Shown piece by piece: positions 1-11,358 of a stretch of DNA of 64,000 nt. A program made the position numbers and the translations under genes. Each line of letters begins with the position of its first letter. The stretch's first letter is position 1. Below the pieces are notes generated by a model, which saw nothing but the letters and a program-made list of their open reading frames with translations, was not told where the DNA came from and made no database searches. This DNA is from Zychaea mexicana (taxonomy: Eukaryota; Mucoromycota; Mucoromycetes; Mucorales; Lichtheimiaceae): the NCBI RefSeq assembly GCF_025766255.1, contig NW_026516742.1, forward strand, positions 1-64,000. Direction: 5' to 3'.

Positions 1-1437
1 ATGTTGTTGTAATGTGGGTCTCCTTTAAAAAGGGAAGAGATATTAGATACGTCGCAGACAGGAGGAGTGAGCCCTTTACTTGTCGCTTTTATTTGGATGC
101 CTTGGGATATATTTTTGACTAGAAGATGGGTGACATATTAGCTATGAGCACCAGAAGATATGATAGAAGCTTACTTACATGCACCATATGATATCAATCG
201 ATGGACTATGCAATGCTAATGCAATTGAAGAAAACTTAGTTCTCCCAGCCTTTCTTTTATGAGCTTAATCGATATGTATATTTGCTTTCAGCGTAAAAGA
301 AGTACTTTAGCCCTGATTATGAAGCAGTGTAAAATCATTTTTGACGGCGTAACAATAGTATTGTTGACTCGCTACCAGTAGCTTATATCTAAAATGATTT
401 GCTCTATTTGTTCAGTTGCCAAAGTCGTATATATCATATTGTATGATATGGTATTCTGCTTTTGTACAAGGATGTATTTATGCTGTGTTACAAAAACAGC
501 ATTGATTGAGTATACAGATATACCATTTTGATCTTTTGAGTACTTGAATGAACAGTATTGCTCTACATGTATCACAGAAACAAGGCTTTGTTCTGTGTGA
601 AGCTATGCTGCATTCTCGGACATGTTTTAATACAGTAGTCAAGATTAAGGTCAAGAAAGGAAATGGACATTAGGCCAGCATTGAATAGGATGACACCATA
701 CCTGAGAAAGTTTGAGTCACATTATAAGTGTATTTAGAGTTGGGTCGATGAATGAGCACTGCATTATTTGGTGATTCGATATAAGAGTAAGTATACGATT
801 TGCGTGCAAAATAAACATCAATTATTGTTACTCGATAATGTTTAGAGACACACAGCAATGATCGTAGCTGTACTAGTGCTACCTCCTGTTGCGGAAGTGG
901 TACTGGGAGATTCATCGAAAGCTTCAGAATATCAGTACAGTGACTAAAGGAGAAGAGCTCCAAGCAGCCGGCCAGGATCAAGAAGGTGAAGTTAAATATG
1001 ACGCATGTTTCTCTTTTGATTGTGATAGTGTACAGCTCCTATACGATTATACTGCAAGATATCGTATTGCAAAAACTGATATGCTTAAGTAAGTACAGTA
1101 GTTTGCTGCTTGCATTGGCTGTGCTCAACTAATACCCTTACTGCTGGATCAAAATATACATAATGATCTCGACTCATGTGCCAGCACCATGTCAATAGCT
1201 AATAGAAATCTTGTTGTTACTAGGTACTCAATAAATCATGACAATCATCAATCAACCGAAGGATGTCCCTGCTAATGCTCAACCTGTCGGCATAATATAA
1301 TCCATACACCTCTCGCATAGGTAATGAATCAAATGCGCGCGGGACGGACGTCGGAGTTGCTGAAGGCGAAAAACAAGAGGCAGCAGGATGGATGAACTCT
1401 GCTGGTTTCAACGCGGTAGAAAACAACCTAGAACAAC
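1..1437. other. Left-edge intergenic, no supported gene
   Basis: Several short open frames occur (for example + strand 889-1092 and - strand 670-981), but none has a recognisable motif, a clear start context or splice partners that extend it. The last 200 bases are presumably the 5' region of the calcineurin B gene that starts at 1438. An exon of a gene lying mostly left of the window cannot be excluded. Confidence 0.5.
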
Positions 1438-2096
1438 ATGGGACAAACAGGCTCACATCTCGAAGACATGGTCAACTCGTCGAACTGTAAGTCATCGCCC
1501 TCCTCTCTATGCTCGCGTATATGAAAGAAGCGCTTACAAGCCCTCCTCTTTACTGTCGCTATAGTCTCGGCGGAGGAGATTCAACGATTGTATAAACGTT
1601 TCATGAAGCTTGACAAGGATCGGTCTGGATCGATTGACAAGGACGAATTTTTGTCCATTCCACAGATTGCAAACAATCCGTTGGCATCTCGAATGATTGC
1701 CATTTTTGACGAAGACGGAGGTGGTGATGTCGATTTTTTTGAGTTTATTAAAGGACTGAGCACCTTTAGCGCACGGGGAAACAAACGTGAAAAACTGGAA
1801 TGTATGTGTGCTTCTTTGTTCTAGACTTGAAAAGAGGGAAAAAACTGATTTTATACTTAGTCGCATTCAAGGTTTATGATATGGATCGCGATGGCTACAT
1901 TTCGAACGGAGAGCTGTTTCTGGTGCTCAAGATGATGGTCGGAAACAACTTGAAGGATGCCCAGCTGCAGCAGATCGTGGACAAGACGATCATGGAGGCA
2001 GATAAGGACATGGATGGCCGAATCGGGTTCGATGAGTTTTTGGTCATGGTGGAGAACACGGATGTTGCAAGGCAAATGACACTGGAAAACTTTTAA
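1438..2096 (+). CDS. CNB1: Calcineurin regulatory subunit B
   Basis: Regulatory subunit of the Ca2+/calmodulin-dependent phosphatase calcineurin. It binds the catalytic A subunit and governs stress responses, hyphal growth and dimorphism in fungi. Exons are 1438-1486, 1565-1801 and 1861-2096, giving 173 residues, the usual length for the family. The start is supported by the N-terminus MGQTGSHL, which carries the Gly2 of a myristoylation signal as in other CnB proteins. Four EF-hand loops are visible: about D33-E44 ([12 protein letters not shown]), D65-E76, D102-E113 and D143-E154, all with acidic residues at positions 1, 3 and 12. Both introns are GT-AG (GTAAGT and GTATGT donors). The gene is convergent with the leftward gene at 2320-2841, with 223 bp between the stop codons. 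Identity is near certain. Confidence 0.97.
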
Positions 2097-2319
2097 ACGA
2101 TGTGGTTGTATAGATTGGCTGTTGTTGTTCTGCTTGGTTTTTCTCTCTCTGTTGGCGCTCATATACATATATATATGTACATTGACATTAAGTTTTCTTT
2201 TCTTTCCCTTTCCCATTTCAAGCTGTTTCACTCTGTGATGTACGCAAACAAGAAATGTATGTCTATCCAAAGTGGCAAATAAAGATCCGTAGTTGTTTTT
2301 TAATTTGAATAGTGCCATG

Positions 2320-2841
2320 CTAAGCTACAACATCGATCTCTTGCGCAGTCGTATCGCTACCCGTGTCGCTCACATGCTGCTGTGAAGTAGCAACTTCTTG
2401 TTCTTCCTCGTCGTCCTCTTCATCCATAAGGGCAAGCGCCAAAGCGAGTGCTTCCTCCTCATCATCACTTGCACCGTCTTCTCCTTCTGCTAACGCATGA
2501 TCCAGATCTAGGCCACCGTCGGCTTCGCATTGTTCAAGCAAATCGTCAAACCACGACTCGAGTTGTCGCTCGCTTTCGTTTTTCATGTTGCGCGCTTCCA
2601 AGTTCGATACGTCCGAAGATAAGTGTTCGATCTGCAACATGAGCGTCTTGAGTGTCTCGAGCGATTCGGCTGGGATCTCACCACAAGCTGGTGTGGATCG
2701 GATTTCGTCCAAAACACCAGTGAGTTCGCTTAAAAGTCCATTTTGATCACAACGGCGACTTTTCTTGCTGACTTGCTGTTTTTGCTGCTGTGGATCAATC
2801 TCTAAAGATAATCGTCGTTTGCGGTCGGATTGACTAGTCAT
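2320..2841 (-). CDS. Acidic, probably nuclear protein of unknown function
   Basis: Single-exon frame of 173 residues with an ATG at 2841. I do not recognise a family. The N-terminus holds two basic patches (DRKRR near residue 7 and SKKSRR near residue 25) that could act as nuclear localisation signals. Residues about 35-105 are predicted helical with heptad-like leucines (coiled-coil potential). The C-terminal third is strongly acidic, with runs of Asp/Glu flanking a repetitive ALALALAL segment, and the protein ends in a Ser/Thr/Gln-rich tail. The composition resembles chromatin or ribosome-biogenesis accessory proteins, but that is inference only. The 5' side carries a transposon insertion (left boundary 3127), about 285 bp upstream of the start codon. 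Confidence 0.7.
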   Translation of the reverse strand: MTSQSDRKRRLSLEIDPQQQKQQVSKKSRRCDQNGLLSELTGVLDEIRSTPACGEIPAESLETLKTLMLQIEHLSSDVSNLEARNMKNESERQLESWFDDLLEQCEADGGLDLDHALAEGEDGASDDEEEALALALALMDEEDDEEEQEVATSQQHVSDTGSDTTAQEIDVVA

Positions 2842-3126
2842 GGCGGATTGTACAACAATAGATAGTGATGACGGTCAAGCAGGCAAGGCGCCTTCTTTGG
2901 AATGTCCCTCGCTACAGTAGTGTTTGACAAGGAATTGGAGCGTCCAAGGAGAGATCCGGATGCGAATATGGTATGTCCAAAACTCGCACGATAACCGGAA
3001 AAAGAGGAAGAATCAGGTCTACCAGAATATCCGACGGTTTTGGATTGTGTGGGGTAGTGGCTTTTAATCCGATCGCTGCTTTACAGCAAATTGATTTCAA
3101 AGGTTGATATACGATGCCGCGGAGTA

Positions 3127-3134
3127 GGATGGCT
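3127..3134. repeat. Left target-site duplication, transposon copy 1
   Basis: GGATGGCT here matches AGATGGCT at 4276-4283 at 7 of 8 positions. The exact repeat GATGGCTAC extends to 9 bp (3128-3136 and 4277-4285). The left end of this copy is eroded relative to copy 2, so the precise boundary is uncertain by a few bases. Confidence 0.55.
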
Positions 3135-4275
3135 ACAGCGAACCTGGGCTTACATTTTGGCCAATCAGAAGGCTGTATAAGAATCCTTAAAACAGCCAAT
3201 GCAGCTTTGAATTAGCTTTTACGTGTAACACTTCAAAATACTGGTGCATGACATTGCTGAAATTTTAACTTGATCGAGTAATATGCCATAGTAGTGTCTC
3301 TAGTTGAAAGAACCAAAATGCATAATATCTACGACAACAATTGCAGGGGTTACAGGTGCAAGGACATTACTTTTATGCAATGCCATTTTAGAATGCGTAA
3401 TGAATTTGCGCATAACTGATACACGAATAATCACTTACGTTTTGTTTGATCACTGATAGAATGTTTGGATGGTAGACTAAGTAGTAGTATGCTCTGTCAA
3501 AAGAAGCAGCGTTAAAGATAAAGGGATCCCTTTGTGTGCGATAAAAAGGAGTCCATTCTCTAGTTACCCAGTGGTCATTGATGAAACATGCTGCTGACGA
3601 CACTAGTGAAAAAAGTAGCATACTGCACGACTCATCGAGACGTTGGCTTTTCTTCCTGCTTTTCTTCGCGCTTGCCCCGCATTCTTTGCCTTTTTTTGGC
3701 TTTTTGTACGTATGCATTCATTAACATTCTGTCAGTGCAGTTGCTGTTTGATCGTCACGATTGGTGATTCTTTATTTGCAACCAATGGTTTAACGTTCTT
3801 TTCGCCTTTTTCTTTGTAGTCTTGTCTCTCGCTCTGTCTCTCTCTTTCTCTCTCTGTATCTGTCTCTGTCTCTCTCTCTTTCTCTTTCTCTCGGTCACTG
3901 ACCTGCACAGGGTAGCGTCATGTGAGTTGTGCTTTTATGCTGTGAAGCTGTGTGAGAAGTTGTCATTCGTGTGAGAATTTATCAGTTCTGATGAATTTCT
4001 TCGTTATTATAATCGGTTGCATAGCCCACTAGTAAGGAGCAGGGCTCTGGTTGAGTCCTGCGTTGCCCGGCGGCGCCTTCACTCAGGTAAGTGCACCTGG
4101 CACGACGACAATTTCTAATCAACGACTAAACCCATTTTGTATTACCGCATAGTGAGGATGACGTACCCTGTAAGCAGTGTACGTAGAAAGCCATAAGTAC
4201 TCTTGGGTATTTTTATGGGTTGTTGCTTTTTTATTCAGAATTACTGTTATTAAGCCCAGACATGTCTTGCAGGCC
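3135..4275 (+). mobile_element. Non-autonomous hAT-like DNA transposon, copy 1
   Basis: This 1.14-kb segment is repeated almost base for base at 20439-21587. Differences seen by eye are a T-run of 7 versus 8 near 3691, one G/A change at 4270, and small deletions at the extreme left end. It has no open frame long enough for a transposase, so it must be moved in trans. Internally it holds a long pyrimidine tract (about 3815-3895, CTCTCT/CTGTCT units). A GC-rich patch near 4060-4095 ends in CAGGTAAGT, which looks like a splice donor. An inverted 9-mer, CTGGGCTTA, lies near both ends. The 8-bp duplication is typical of the hAT superfamily, but P and Merlin elements also make 7-9 bp duplications. 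The assignment therefore rests on duplication length and subterminal repeat only. Confidence 0.8.
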
Positions 4276-4283
4276 AGATGGCT
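4276..4283. repeat. Right target-site duplication, transposon copy 1
   Basis: AGATGGCT immediately follows the element terminus CAGGCC and pairs with GGATGGCT at 3127-3134. Confidence 0.55.
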
Positions 4284-5445
4284 ACCTGATTCAGCACATC
4301 CACCGGAAAAATTAAAGCACATTTTTTGCCTGTGAAACTCGTTTATCACTTTGCCAGGAATGGCTCTTGTATTGACGAGGGGGCCACGCTTCCTCGCACT
4401 CTGTTTTGATGTGTATTCGGCTCCTGTCGGTCTCCGGATATGACTGTTTTGTCCTCTTCATTCCTTTTGTCCCTATTCCTTACCTTCGCCTGTATTCTTT
4501 TGCGCTGTTTGGTTGGGTGTTGTTTGCCTCTTCCTCATTTCATATATATTTTCGCACGAGCCTTAAGACTGGCGCTCGGACTGGCCGACGATTATATACT
4601 AAAACACCATCTTATGTACCCTTTGCATGTTTGAAACGGATATTTAGTGTTAATGGCAACCTATTTATTGAATGTAATATAAACATACTCAATGACAGTA
4701 TCACAGTACACACCTCTTGCTACTGCCAGTACTTTCTGCTCTCTTAAAGGTCTATATATACTACTACAAGGATAAGGAATAGTATTTATCAGAACATACA
4801 TGGATCTCTAGTCAATTGAGATAAACTCTTGCTATTACTGTACTATTATCTATCATGCATAGCTTGGCTATCTTGCAGTTAATTACTCATGTTAGAAGTA
4901 CCCAACTATCTGGCGTTCATGATTGCTCTGATAGATAGCAATTATAAGAGGCTGTAAAAAGCTACAGTGCGCTGAATTTTTACGGTGGGGTTCATTATGC
5001 AAAATAAACTCGATATAGAGCGCTATCCATTTAAAAACCTTTCGAATACATACTGATCACCCCTGTTAAAGTAAAAGAATGATAGGCTTTTACTGACAAA
5101 TCACTTTAAGGAGGCCTATCTGGTAATAGCTAAATGCACGTACATGCAGAAAAAGACATCTTAATTGTCAAACGAACGATCAATGCACATCATTTTATGC
5201 AAATGATCAAGTCGCGTTTTTTTCCGTAACGACCGATATGTTCGTTTTCGATCATTCTGAGCTGAGTTAAAGTGAGAGCCTTCTTCCAGCATTCGTCTGG
5301 ACGAGTGGGGAGCCTTAGCAAAGATGTATTAAGATACTGTCAGTCACTACGTCATAAAAAGAACACAAAAAACCGGCGTCAGGAAGAGAGTGATATTTAT
5401 GATACTGCTCAAACGTGTACGTTTTGGATGCTCGAGTAGAAGACC
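4284..5445. other. Intergenic, nothing recognised
   Basis: AT-rich sequence with scattered short frames on the + strand (for example 4406-4747), rich in Phe/Leu/Cys and without motif or splice support. I see no RNA gene and no mobile-element termini. Confidence 0.4.
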
Positions 5446-5859
5446 TTAAACATAGATGTCTTGCTCTGTTTCAAATTTTTCTTCCTGGTTCAATGATTTG
5501 AAAGTTGATTCAAAGGCATCACACTGCTCTTCGGTACTGGCTATTAAGTATTTCACAAATAGATAAGATACACTGTGCCTAAAGTGGTGGGTTATGATGT
5601 GAGCCGGCGTTGGTTGTCTGGATGAGGAATTGGGTGATTAAGAAGATCTGATGGATTGTGGTTGTTACTGGATCTGGTCGTGTAAATGGTGAATAAAAAT
5701 CGTTAATTTATTTAGAATGATTGTATCATATATAGCCGTTTCTGAATCTTGCATTTGGTGCTTTTTAAAGCACTTCCTCCCAATGGGGCTGTATGTTACT
5801 TCAATAGTGACATAGCCATCTAGTTTATTTATTACTCGGTGTGATATATCTTGCGTCGG
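5446..5859 (-). CDS. Coding-like two-exon segment, unknown (gene fragment or relic)
   Basis: Two open segments on the minus strand join cleanly. The upstream one (5669-5859) reads through 63 codons, including VINKLDGYVTIEV and GRKCFKKHQM. The downstream one (5446-5617) gives FRHSVSYLFVKYLIAS and a Glu-rich tail ending at a TAA. They are separated by a 51-nt GT-AG intron (GTAACA...TCCAG, 5618-5668) whose phases match exactly. Residue composition is protein-like. No start codon is found: an in-frame TGA lies just before 5859, and the next open segment upstream (5867-6109, - strand) does not join in phase. I do not recognise a family. It could be the 3' part of a diverged gene or of a decayed transposon gene. 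Confidence 0.35.
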
Positions 5860-7158
5860 TCATAAGTTACGATTCGCGTACCTCTTCAATAAGTTGATAA
5901 TTCTCTTTTGGGTAACTGCTGTGCGGAATGTAGTGTCTGAAAGCTAGAGCGTTTGGAGTATTCCTTTTCGACTGACTTGTTCGAGACATCTCTGAGCGGC
6001 TAAGTACTACAAGATTAACATGCATTGTACTACTATGAAAGAGATCACTATGTGACACTGGGTTATTTGCGCTACACTTGAGCTTGGCTACATGATATTT
6101 TTTTGACAAAGCGCAAACAAGACAATTGGATACACTTAAGGTTGATTTTTCAACATTAAGAAAAAGCTCAGCGAATTGACAAAATGCTTAATTGTTTCTT
6201 ATACCCAAACAACTCGTTAGCAAATGATACAACTGCATCTCTTTCTTGACAAAGTGGCAAGCTGTATTTTATTGGATGTATGTACTTCACATAGTATAAT
6301 TGATGATTCAGAAAGAGGGATGAATCTTTGTTACAGACTAAACACTAGGCCGTGAGAAACATATTTCCCGGATGTATTTTTCCGTGAGAAAGAACGACAT
6401 GATAATACATCAGAACCGCGCCAGTAATATCCAAAGAAAAGCACTTGTATGCTACGCACAATTCATACTCATCACAGTACACATGAAGAGTTTTCGGATA
6501 TCATCGTTGATCCGTGTGTAGCGCCCTGCCTGAACGATTATATTTTGCTGAGTGAACCTACATATACCTCGAAACCATCCATCTGTAAACGCTATCGTTC
6601 GATTGGCATGATCATAGATTTTAAAGTGAGCGTTTCAAGTGCTGGAAGAAAAACCAGCGCGTGACTAAAACCTATCGATCCCGCCAGCAGCCATTGTACG
6701 CAGATATGTTTATAATCGAGCCTTTATCGTGAACCATGAACAACGGAGGGCCACGTACTTAAAGCGTGTCAGACGTTCAATCCCATCGGATTGTTCAGCC
6801 ACTCATGAAAATGATACGTTCACTTGCTATCAAATTTTAAGTAAGATTATTGCACTGAAATTCGACAACGCTATACCAGCAACTATTTTGTGTATGCCGC
6901 ATGGAGCTTGGATATTATTAAAGGGTAGCTAGTTGGATGCGTATACCTGCTATTGCGCAGTTTCGAAATAGCACAGATCAAACAATATTTCAAATGCAGA
7001 AAAAAACTACTTATTATTCGCCTTTTCGCAATGGAGAACCCGTATGAACAAACACATAATGCAATCCTCGGACGAATAATCGACAACGTTGTATGGTTTA
7101 CCTTCTCATTTATCAGCGTTTTTTTAACGAATCGCATAATCTGATATATCCATTGTAG
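5860..7158. other. Intergenic or decayed coding region
   Basis: Minus-strand open segments occur at 5867-6109 (Ser/His/Lys-rich) and around 6330-6435 (containing FGYYWRGSDVL and SGKYVSHG). They look more protein-like than random sequence and lie in line with the fragment at 5446-5859, but stops and frame breaks separate them. Plus-strand frames at 6449-6664 and 6729-6932 are unsupported. Confidence 0.3.
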
Positions 7159-7416
7159 GCTAGACTTAGTGAAGCCGTTGAGAATCTCAATGAAAGATTA
7201 GAGGTAACAAGAAGTCTAGATTTTAATTTCAGTGTACTCTACATTTCTTTCTTGGAGCTGTAAAAAAAACGAAAAACAAAGGCTAACAGTCTTTCAATAC
7301 AGGAAGTGAACAAGGAAAATAGCGATCTTGCAGTTGTTAGCCAAATGTTTTCGTCGTACTGGTTTTCTTCACAAATATACCTACAGACCAAAAAGTCATA
7401 CACTGGCTCCAAATAG
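7159..7416 (+). pseudogene. Orphan coiled-coil exons, gene fragment
   Basis: Two short in-phase segments are bounded by splice-like signals. The first is 7159-7203 (after TTGTAG and before GTAACA), reading ARLSEAVENLNERLE. The second is 7303-7416 (after AATACAG), reading EVNKENSDLAVVSQMF and continuing to a TAG at 7414-7416. Joined, they make a heptad-like coiled coil typical of CLIP- or golgin-type proteins. I find no upstream exon or start, so this is best read as a duplicated fragment or the remnant of a lost gene. A real gene with undetected short upstream exons is the alternative. Confidence 0.3.
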
Positions 7417-8237
7417 CCCCTTCTTCGCTCATTACATCATCCTACGCCCGGAACCACAAGCGTACACACCTTTGTCGGCAATAAAATTTGATATGCATAC
7501 GCACATACCCCATATAATCCGTGTCTGCTCGTACATTTTTACTACTGTGATCTTAGAGACCCGGAAGCAGAAACTGTTTTCTTCCGTTGAGCAAGCCCCG
7601 TGTCTTTAATACTGAGTGAATTCGCGGAATACATATGACGCACGCAAATATCGGATGTAACTAACCGAGAATACTGCTGTTGTTCGGAAAAGGGTGGATG
7701 GGAATCTCGTGGAACATTATCCGAGTGGGTCACTGTGTAATTCTCGGAGCAAACGGATCAAGTATCTAACGAAATGTGCTTAGTCTCTGTGGGAATCCGG
7801 GTAGTTGCGACCGAAACTCTACGCGAAATGCGGGGAAAGAGTAACACAGCGCGTTGTACAAAAGTCTCGGTGGTTGAGGTTTGATTAAATAAATTATATG
7901 GAACTGAACTGAATAATATCAATTAATATCACTGGTATATACATATATAATGTGTAGCGAGCGGATGATTGATCGGTTTAATTAAGCAAAAGGCACTAAA
8001 ATTATTTTGCTCCTTGGTTGGATGGTACTGTATTTTGTCCGAATCTGTGGATCTGATTTCGTGACGATATTAAATGCGAATATCAGTCTTCTTCTTAGTT
8101 TCTCAAACTTAAACTTTACTGGAACTATTCCGATCTTTTTTCAAGCTCATTTCGGACATGCTAGTCAATTAACGGCTATAAATATCAGTCGCTGAGTGAG
8201 TCGGATTTCTAGCCTTTTCCTAACCTTGACGACAGCG
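7417..8237. other. Intergenic and sulfatase 5' region
   Basis: No supported gene. The last 250 bases precede the sulfatase start codon and are presumably its promoter and 5' UTR. No specific binding site is claimed. Confidence 0.4.
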
Positions 8238-10992
8238 ATGGCGAAATTATCGGCTACATTGCTGTGGGCAACGACACTATGGCTTTTTGCTACTTTGGCT
8301 TCACCTGCTTCTGCAGGCCGCAATGACAAACCCAACATCATTTTTATCTTCACCGATGATCAAGACGCAAGAATGGACTCGCTAGATTATATGCCAAACG
8401 TTCAGCAATATCTGGTCGAACAGGGAACTCTTTACCGAAACCATTACGCGACCTCCGCCTTGTGCTGCCCCAGCCGTGTTAGCTTATTACGTGGCCAATA
8501 TGCCCACAATACGAAGTAAGTGTCGCGTACTCATTTTCAAAAAAGTAAACATGACAGTTAAATGATTTATCTCTTTTTCTAGTATAACTGATATCGCTGT
8601 GCCTTATGGGGGCTACGATCGGTATGCCGAGCTCAAGCTCGGAGAAGATTACTTGCCAATTTGGATGCAAAAGGTTAAATATTGTGGTAGAAACATCTTT
8701 GTATTAAACACTAACGAGTGTACATCTAAACTCAGGCCGGATACTCGACTCACTACATCGGAAAACTTATGAACAAGTACAACGTCAACAACTACAATAA
8801 GCCGATTCCTGCTGGGTAAGATGGCTAGAGAACTGATTAACAAACTACCAAGATGATTCTAACAAATCGTCGTGTGCCATTTTAGTTTCGATTATCAAGG
8901 TTGGATCTTTTCTTTGTTTTGCCAAGAACGAGGAACACTGGATTTGTCGTATTAATATGGTTTTTATACAGATCAATTGGTTGACCCCTACACCTATGTG
9001 TTTAATACGGCTGTTTTCTCTAAAGATGGAGCTGCCCCCGTATACTACAACAACACGTACCAGACAGATGTTATCCATGCCAAGGCTTTGAATACACTCA
9101 AAAAGCAGCGAAATGCTGACAAGCCATTCTTTTTGTGGTGTAAGTGGTTTAAAAAACTTAGTTTATTAAAGTATCATCGCTACTTGTTCATATCGCTTAC
9201 TCACACTGATGTGCGTGCACTTTTTTAGTGGCACCCATCGCGCCTCACGGCCAGTTCATCAAGGAAGGCGGCGACGGCCTCGATAACACTCGAACAGCCC
9301 CTCCTATGCCAGCCGCCAGACACGCCCATTTGTTCCAAGATGTTAAAAGTATGGTTCTCGCTACATCTATTACGTACCATCCTTTCCGAGTTACTAATTG
9401 TAGCTATAATCTTTTTTAGTCCCTCGTAATCCGAATTTTAACCCAGTGAATCAGACAAAAACCGCATCTTATTGGAAAGATTTTGCATACCTCAACGAGA
9501 CCGAGGTAGAGACTCTTGACGAAACACATCGCAAACGCCTTCAATCTCTTCAAGCCGTAGATGAAATGATCCCTAGTCTGATCGAGGAACTGAAGCGTCA
9601 ACGCAAGCTCGATAACACTTATATTATCTTCAGCTCGGATAACGGGTAAGCTTTTTTACAACTTTTAAATGTTTTTAATACTATTAAAAGGTAAGGAGCA
9701 CTGATTCATAAACTGAACACTATTCACACAGCTTCCATCTGGGCCAGCACCGAGCTATTCCTGGAAAAGCCACCGATATCGAAGAAGACATCAAGTATGG
9801 GTTCTTTCTGGTTTTGCACTCATCTTTCATTTTTTAAGCTTCCGATCTAAACTCTTTATGTTCTACACGATAGCGTCCCTCTCGTTGTTCGAGGCCCAGG
9901 CGTTCGCAAAGGCCATGTCAGCGATATTGTAAGTGCACATCATGATCTCGCCCCTACATTCATGGCACTGGCCAAAGGTGACGAGCATGTACCATCCTGG
10001 GTTGATGGTGGCGTTATCCCTTGGATTCCCAGATTACGAAAGCACCCTAAGCCTGTAACACCCGAAACTTTCGCAGTCGAATTTTGGATGGACAAGTTAA
10101 TTATTGAGTAAGTAATCATAATGACTCTTCTCAGACTCTGTACTTGATCCTATTTGTGCCTATGATACTCATTGCTTATGTCATAAAAGGAATACGGGTC
10201 CTACTACCATGGATGGTTGGAATACATACAAGACTCTGCGCGTAATTTCAGATAGATATAACTGTAAGCATAAGAAGGGACCAGTGCTATATGAAAATCA
10301 CCTAAAACCCGCAGCTACTCTAACATTTGATATGCAGACAAATATGCCGTATGGTGCACCGGAGAAAGGGAGCTCTATGATATGAAGCAAGATCCCTACG
10401 AGACCAACAACCTTTACAAGTCGAATAATGTTAATACCAAGCTTGTCAATCGTCTTGATGCTTTGCTCTCTGTTCTCAAAGCATGTCGAGCTCACACTTG
10501 CCGTAACCCATGGCCTGTAATCCATTCGAATAACACCCATGTACAAACATTGCAGGATGCTTTAGATGAAAAGGTAGTGGACGAAACATTATATGATACA
10601 CATTTGCAAAAAGTAATTTTAATGCTGGTTGATAGTACGACGCCCATTATGAAAGCATCGCAAAGTTCAGTTTCACCAACTGCCTTGCATATTACTCAGT
10701 CGCAAATGAGCAGCATCCATTTGATACTGCCCCATTGGACGAATCTGGTGCCGCACTCGCAAAGCGACAACTGTATGTAGACGCTAAGGGTTGTCAAGCA
10801 CGTTACGACGAAGTTCCCGACAAGGAAGTTACCCGGTTATTTAACCTGGTTCCACGATCTGACGATTCCGTTGGTCATACCATTCCTACAAATGAAGAGC
10901 TAGAGAAGAATGCTCATCCCGTGCCTGAAGAGTTAGTTAAGCGAGAAATCGACTGGGTCAAATATGGATTTTACAATAGATTTGGAAATTAG
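8238..10992 (+). CDS. Secreted arylsulfatase (sulfatase family, Cys type)
   Basis: Twelve exons (8238-8515, 8583-8673, 8736-8815, 8886-8899, 8972-9139, 9229-9348, 9420-9645, 9732-9794, 9874-10107, 10190-10263, 10338-10573, 10636-10992) encode 646 residues, close to fungal arylsulfatases such as Neurospora ars-1. The first in-frame ATG gives a clear signal peptide (hydrophobic residues about 8-24). The metal-binding DD follows at 40-41 (FTDDQD). The sulfatase signature CCPSR is at 76-80, so Cys76 is the residue expected to be oxidised to formylglycine. APIAPHG, SSDNGFHLGQHR and the C-terminal GERELYDMKQDPYE are further family hallmarks. The enzyme hydrolyses sulfate esters, probably extracellularly or in the vacuole, for sulfur scavenging. 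Exon 4 is a 14-nt microexon. Activity requires a formylglycine-generating enzyme that is not encoded in this window. Confidence 0.95.
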
Positions 10993-11358
10993 CAGGATTG
11001 TAAGATAGTAAATGATAATATTTAATAAGTAAATAATACGTACATAACTTCAAATAAATATAGTATATACAGTAAAACTTTGCCTTTAAGCATTTCATAT
11101 GAGAATGCATATATAGCGCTGATATGAGTTAGAAACTTGCCCCACGCCTGAGTAGTGGTGAATTGGTGATACTATAAAACTATGGACGTCTGGATACATA
11201 AGACCGACCAAGACTTTGAAAGATTGCTTTGTCGTGGTTATATCGGATACAATATGATGGATTGCAACAGTAGTAAGTGTATAGATACGTTAAACTATTA
11301 TATATTTACGGATTGGGTTTAACAAAAGAAAAATAGAACATCGTAACACGTCTTAGTA
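10993..11358. other. Convergent intergenic gap
   Basis: AT-rich spacer between the 3' ends of the sulfatase and CNNM genes. It is presumably both 3' UTRs and polyadenylation sites. Nothing else is seen. Confidence 0.5.

Noticed and set aside
2912..3199. 95-codon minus-strand frame running into the transposon's left end
   Set aside because: The start lies inside the mobile element and nothing matches a family; the possibility that it is a gene cut by the insertion could not be supported.
3388..3717. 109-codon minus-strand frame in the transposon, partly repeated in copy 2
   Set aside because: The single-T length difference between copies shifts the frame, so it is not maintained as coding sequence.
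3815..3895. Long CT-rich tract as an independent microsatellite
   Set aside because: It is an internal part of the transposon, identical in both copies.
4020..4075. tRNA-like A-box/B-box spacing (GGTTGAGTCC) inside the transposon, suggesting a SINE
   Set aside because: The B-box lacks the consensus C, no cloverleaf can be drawn, and the 8-bp duplications with inverted ends point to a DNA transposon.
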